NCBI GenBank assembly: GCA_949298195.1
Contig: CASFVT010000007.1
Coordinates: forward strand, 1 to 64,000
Direction: 5' to 3'
Origin: an uncultured Bacillota bacterium
Lineage (GTDB): Bacteria > Bacillota_I > Bacilli_A > RFN20 > CAG-826
Length of the DNA: 64,000 nucleotides
Shown: piece after piece, positions 61,503-64,000 of the stretch
How positions within the stretch are numbered: position 1 is the first letter of the stretch
How the letters are laid out: each line of letters starts with the position of its first letter
The notes under the pieces: model-generated
Databases searched by the model: none
What the model was told of the DNA's origin: nothing
Seen by the model: the letters and a program-made list of their open reading frames with translations, nothing else
Program-made: the position numbers and the translations under genes

Positions 61503-63334
61503 AGGCTCCGCAGGTAATCCGCCATGATGTCGCGGAGGCGGTGAACGGAATCGCGGGCGACCTCCTCGATGAAGAAGTCGCCATAGAAGTCATCCTCGTA
61601 GACGTAGGAAATGACCGCGACGGTATAAACCTCGTCGTCTACCAAGGAAAGATAACGGGGATAGGAAACCTCACTCGACATGATATAGGAGAGGTCGGCT
61701 CCTTTTATCGTCGCGAAAACATGGTCGTTATCGAAGGGGAAGACAGCATATAGATCCCCGTAGGTAATCGGCCCCGGTTGGATGTTCTGACGGGCGCAAC
61801 CGCTGTTGACGATTGTGCAGGCCACCTCCGGATAGGCGCGAGAGGGATCGTCGTTGTAATAACGGTACATCTGCTCGGCCGCCAGAAGCGGAAGGTCGTA
61901 ACGGTCATAGCCGGAAGAACTCTCCCCCACCACCTCATTCATTACGTCGTCGAAGGCCGATTCGTAATGGTCAATGAGTTCCAAGGTGGCCCCATCATCG
62001 CCCAAGGAGGAGGCGTCACCGAACTCAGTGACCCGTTCCTGACGCTCGTAATACCAGTTGCCCGCCCGATCTTTCACAAAACGCACGGAGCGGACATTCG
62101 ATCCGTTCGCATAACACTGGATGTGAGGAATTCCATATGTATCGACCGAATAGTCGTTTTGATGGGTATGGCCGAGGAGAACGGCATCGATGTTATGGCA
62201 AAGACGGGTATTGAAATCACCATTGTGGACGGCAACGACGACGAGCTCACAGCCCTCCTCGATCCGAAGGCGATCGGCTTCCGAGGAGACAAGGTCGTAA
62301 TAGTCCTCGAAGTGATAACCGCCGAGGCTGGAGGGGAGGATCGATCCCTCGAGGAGGCCAATGCCCCCGATGATGCCGATCCTGACCCCACCCCGGGCAA
62401 TTACCGTGCTCGGGGCCAAGAAGGAAGGCAGGGCCCCTTCCTCATCGCGGACGTTGATCCCGAGGAAAGGGAAATTGGCGATTTCGGCATTTTCGGCAAT
62501 GATCGAGGTTCCCCAATCGAATTCGTGATTCCCAATGCTCATCGAGTCAAAGCCGACTAGGTTCATCCATTCGACCATGATGCGGCCATAGCTGAGATTA
62601 GAAATCGCGCTCCCCTGCCACATGTCCCCGACCGAGATGATGGCCGTCCCGTCGGGATTTTCGGCGTAAAGGTCTTTGTAAAGGGAAGAAAGCTTCGCAA
62701 GACCGAGTTGGTAAGTCCCGTCCCCGTAGATGTAATCGACCGCCCCGTGGGTGTCGTTGATGGAATAGATGTCGATGGCCTCCAGTTCCTGGACTGGGTT
62801 ATCGGGAACGTGGATAGAAGTGATCTCAATGCCCGAGACGACGAAGTCCCCGACGGCTGCATAGATGGAGAAGTAACGGTTTCCGTCGATGAATTCAACG
62901 GTTTCACCAGAAGCGAGCCGCTCAGCCCCGATTGAGCCGTTGTCGATGGGGAAATAGGATGACTTGGCCATCAGGAAGGCGTTCTCGCCCGCGCTGGAGA
63001 ATTCGACGGTGAGGCCATCCCAAGAAGAATAGGCGGCCGCATTGGTCAAAGTCCCGCCTTGCTCGATGACGATGTCGTTCCCGTCTAGGTAACCGCCTTT
63101 GAGGACGAAGCCGGGGCCAAGATCGAAATAGACGCCTCCGTCCCTATCCGTGCCGACATTCGCCTCGATTTCAATCAAGGCCGGAATTTCATCCTCATGG
63201 ACGGTTTCGCTGGAACCGACATAGGACACGAAGGAACGTGAGGAGGAATCCCCGTGAGAACCACTGACCGGCTCGCAGGATGCGGTCAAAAAGGCGAATA
63301 GGAGGACCGAGGCTAGAATTGGGGCTTTGTTCAT
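61499..63334 (-). CDS. lipoprotein 5'-nucleotidase/metallophosphoesterase (UshA-like)
   Basis: 611 residues. Signal peptide and lipobox MNKAPILASVLLFAFLTASC (Cys at 20). Residues ~30-185 are a beta-rich extra domain not found in UshA. The metallophosphoesterase core follows with IYSINDTHGAVDYIYG near 195, SVGDMWQGSAISN near 237, IGNHEFDWGTS near 270 and HNGDFNTRL/LGHTHQNDY near 370-390; the C-terminal 5'-nucleotidase domain starts near 465. It probably hydrolyses extracellular nucleotides for salvage. TAAGAT lies exactly 6 bases before the ATG, overlapping the mntP stop. Confidence 0.9.
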   Translation of the reverse strand: MNKAPILASVLLFAFLTASCEPVSGSHGDSSSRSFVSYVGSSETVHEDEIPALIEIEANVGTDRDGGVYFDLGPGFVLKGGYLDGNDIVIEQGGTLTNAAAYSSWDGLTVEFSSAGENAFLMAKSSYFPIDNGSIGAERLASGETVEFIDGNRYFSIYAAVGDFVVSGIEITSIHVPDNPVQELEAIDIYSINDTHGAVDYIYGDGTYQLGLAKLSSLYKDLYAENPDGTAIISVGDMWQGSAISNLSYGRIMVEWMNLVGFDSMSIGNHEFDWGTSIIAENAEIANFPFLGINVRDEEGALPSFLAPSTVIARGGVRIGIIGGIGLLEGSILPSSLGGYHFEDYYDLVSSEADRLRIEEGCELVVVAVHNGDFNTRLCHNIDAVLLGHTHQNDYSVDTYGIPHIQCYANGSNVRSVRFVKDRAGNWYYERQERVTEFGDASSLGDDGATLELIDHYESAFDDVMNEVVGESSSGYDRYDLPLLAAEQMYRYYNDDPSRAYPEVACTIVNSGCARQNIQPGPITYGDLYAVFPFDNDHVFATIKGADLSYIMSSEVSYPRYLSLVDDEVYTVAVISYVYEDDFYGDFFIEEVARDSVHRLRDIMADYLRSL

Positions 63335-63340
63335 GGGGAT

Positions 63341-63346
63341 ATCTTA
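63341..63346 (-). promoter_or_regulatory. -10-like element before the 5'-nucleotidase gene
   Basis: TAAGAT on the minus strand, 6 bases from ATG 63334 and overlapping the mntP stop codon. The gene could also be read through from mntP, so this is weaker than the intergenic examples. Confidence 0.35.
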
Positions 63347-63958
63347 ACCCATGATGCCAAGGCCTTCGAGAAGGATGAAAACTCCGAGGATGACGAGGAC
63401 CGAACCACCGATTATCTCGGTTATCTCGACTTTTCCCCTAAACAGTCTGTTGAAGAAGCGACCACCGTAGATGCCAAGGAGGGATACGCCGAAACTGATC
63501 ACGGCAATGATGAGGAAGCAGAGGTAGATTTGGTAATCGGAGGTGGCCTGGATATTCGTCTTAACAGTCACCCCAATGGCGAGGGCATCAATCGAATCGG
63601 CCACGCCCTGAATCAAAATCATTGGATATGTAAGCTTTTTGCCGGAGCTTTCCCCTTCGTTTTCCTTTTTCTTTTTCACTAGCTCAACTACGCTTTCGAT
63701 GATCATCTTCAGCCCGATGGCTAGTAACAGGGCAAAGCCGACCCAGTGGTCATAAAAATCGATCCATTCGCTGAAGGCAAGACCAAGGAGGAAGCCAGCC
63801 AAGGGGAACAGTCCTTGGAAAAGGCCGAAGGCCCCGGCCGTGAAAAAGGCCTTCTTCCTCCCCATGTCCGGATAGGCGAGCCCGTCCGAGACACTGAGCG
63901 CGAAGCAATCAAGGGAGAGGGCAAAGGCGAAGACGATGGAGAGCCAAAGCCATTCCAT
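63344..63958 (-). CDS. mntP: manganese efflux pump MntP
   Basis: 204 residues with six membrane segments in two repeats. Each repeat has the family's acidic motif: FALSLDCFALSVSDGL near residue 12 and GVADSIDALAIGVTVK near 117. It exports Mn(II). A GGAAGG ribosome binding site lies upstream. It heads the run of minus-strand genes down to yfhO. A yybP-ykoY manganese riboswitch often precedes mntP, but only 42 upstream bases are in the window and they show none. Confidence 0.93.
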   Translation of the reverse strand: MEWLWLSIVFAFALSLDCFALSVSDGLAYPDMGRKKAFFTAGAFGLFQGLFPLAGFLLGLAFSEWIDFYDHWVGFALLLAIGLKMIIESVVELVKKKKENEGESSGKKLTYPMILIQGVADSIDALAIGVTVKTNIQATSDYQIYLCFLIIAVISFGVSLLGIYGGRFFNRLFRGKVEITEIIGGSVLVILGVFILLEGLGIMG

Positions 63959-64000
63959 TATTGGCCTTCCACACTATCATTGAGGCGATGAAAAAGCCCG

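Noticed and set aside
63959-64000. Manganese (yybP-ykoY) riboswitch before mntP
   Set aside because: Only 42 bases of upstream sequence are in the window and they contain what looks like the end of a terminator and a ribosome binding site, not an aptamer.

Overview
The window is a gene-dense bacterial chromosome segment, G+C-rich by eye. The gene content points to an uncultivated member of the Bacillota (Bacilli/Erysipelotrichia-like, related to the Mollicutes branch). Evidence for this is ComFA/ComFC, a YolD plus UvrX-type polymerase pair, RicT (PSP1), QueT/QueH, SecG, and the dnaX-ybaB-recR-tmk-holB-ricT-rsmI and prfA-prmC-sua5-rpiB clusters. TGA works as a normal stop codon (for example prs, nrdD, uvrB and secA), so the code is standard. 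No insertion sequence, prophage or CRISPR array was seen.

Layout: 0-3.3 kb holds the start of the S10 ribosomal operon (minus strand, rpsJ to rpsS) with its promoter and a structured leader. 3.3-7.9 kb holds prs and a queuosine operon queT-tgt-queA-queH behind a probable preQ1-I riboswitch. 8-17.3 kb is mixed: a P-loop kinase, a membrane protein, a BaiN-type flavoprotein, GtrA, an NAD synthetase with an antitoxin-like N-terminus, an ATP-grasp ligase, a phosphatase-Nudix fusion, MscL and CvpA. 17.3-21.9 kb is an anaerobic ribonucleotide reductase locus (NrdD with a fused glutaredoxin-like domain, a thioredoxin-reductase-like enzyme, NrdG) and a tRNA-Ala gene. 21.9-25 kb has rmuC and a translesion polymerase with YolD.

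25-35 kb is the most accessory-looking part. It has two ECF sigma/membrane anti-sigma modules, an M29 aminopeptidase, a tandemly duplicated pair of unknown lipoprotein genes (one copy carrying two frameshifts), and a lipoprotein that resembles the anti-sigma ectodomain. The second sigma gene and that lipoprotein share an unusual promoter sequence, suggesting a small autoregulated envelope regulon. 35-54 kb is core information processing: a divergent ThyX-like protein, folD, secG, a HAD hydrolase with an early stop, uvrB, prfB (programmed frameshift), secA, comFC/comFA, rpiB-sua5-prmC-prfA, then dnaX to rsmI. 54-64 kb is a tight minus-strand run mntP, 5'-nucleotidase, patatin, pseudouridine synthase, DUF1538, double PII-like protein and YfhO.

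Recurrent signals worth attention: seven start codons lie exactly six bases after a -10-like hexamer, which suggests leaderless mRNAs; the inverted repeat TCATGC-N2-GCATGA sits in both the S10 and secA promoters; and several unusual domain fusions occur (Phd/YefM-NadE, NrdD-glutaredoxin, tyrosine phosphatase-Nudix, tandem PII). Function calls rest on motif recognition by eye; no database search was run.
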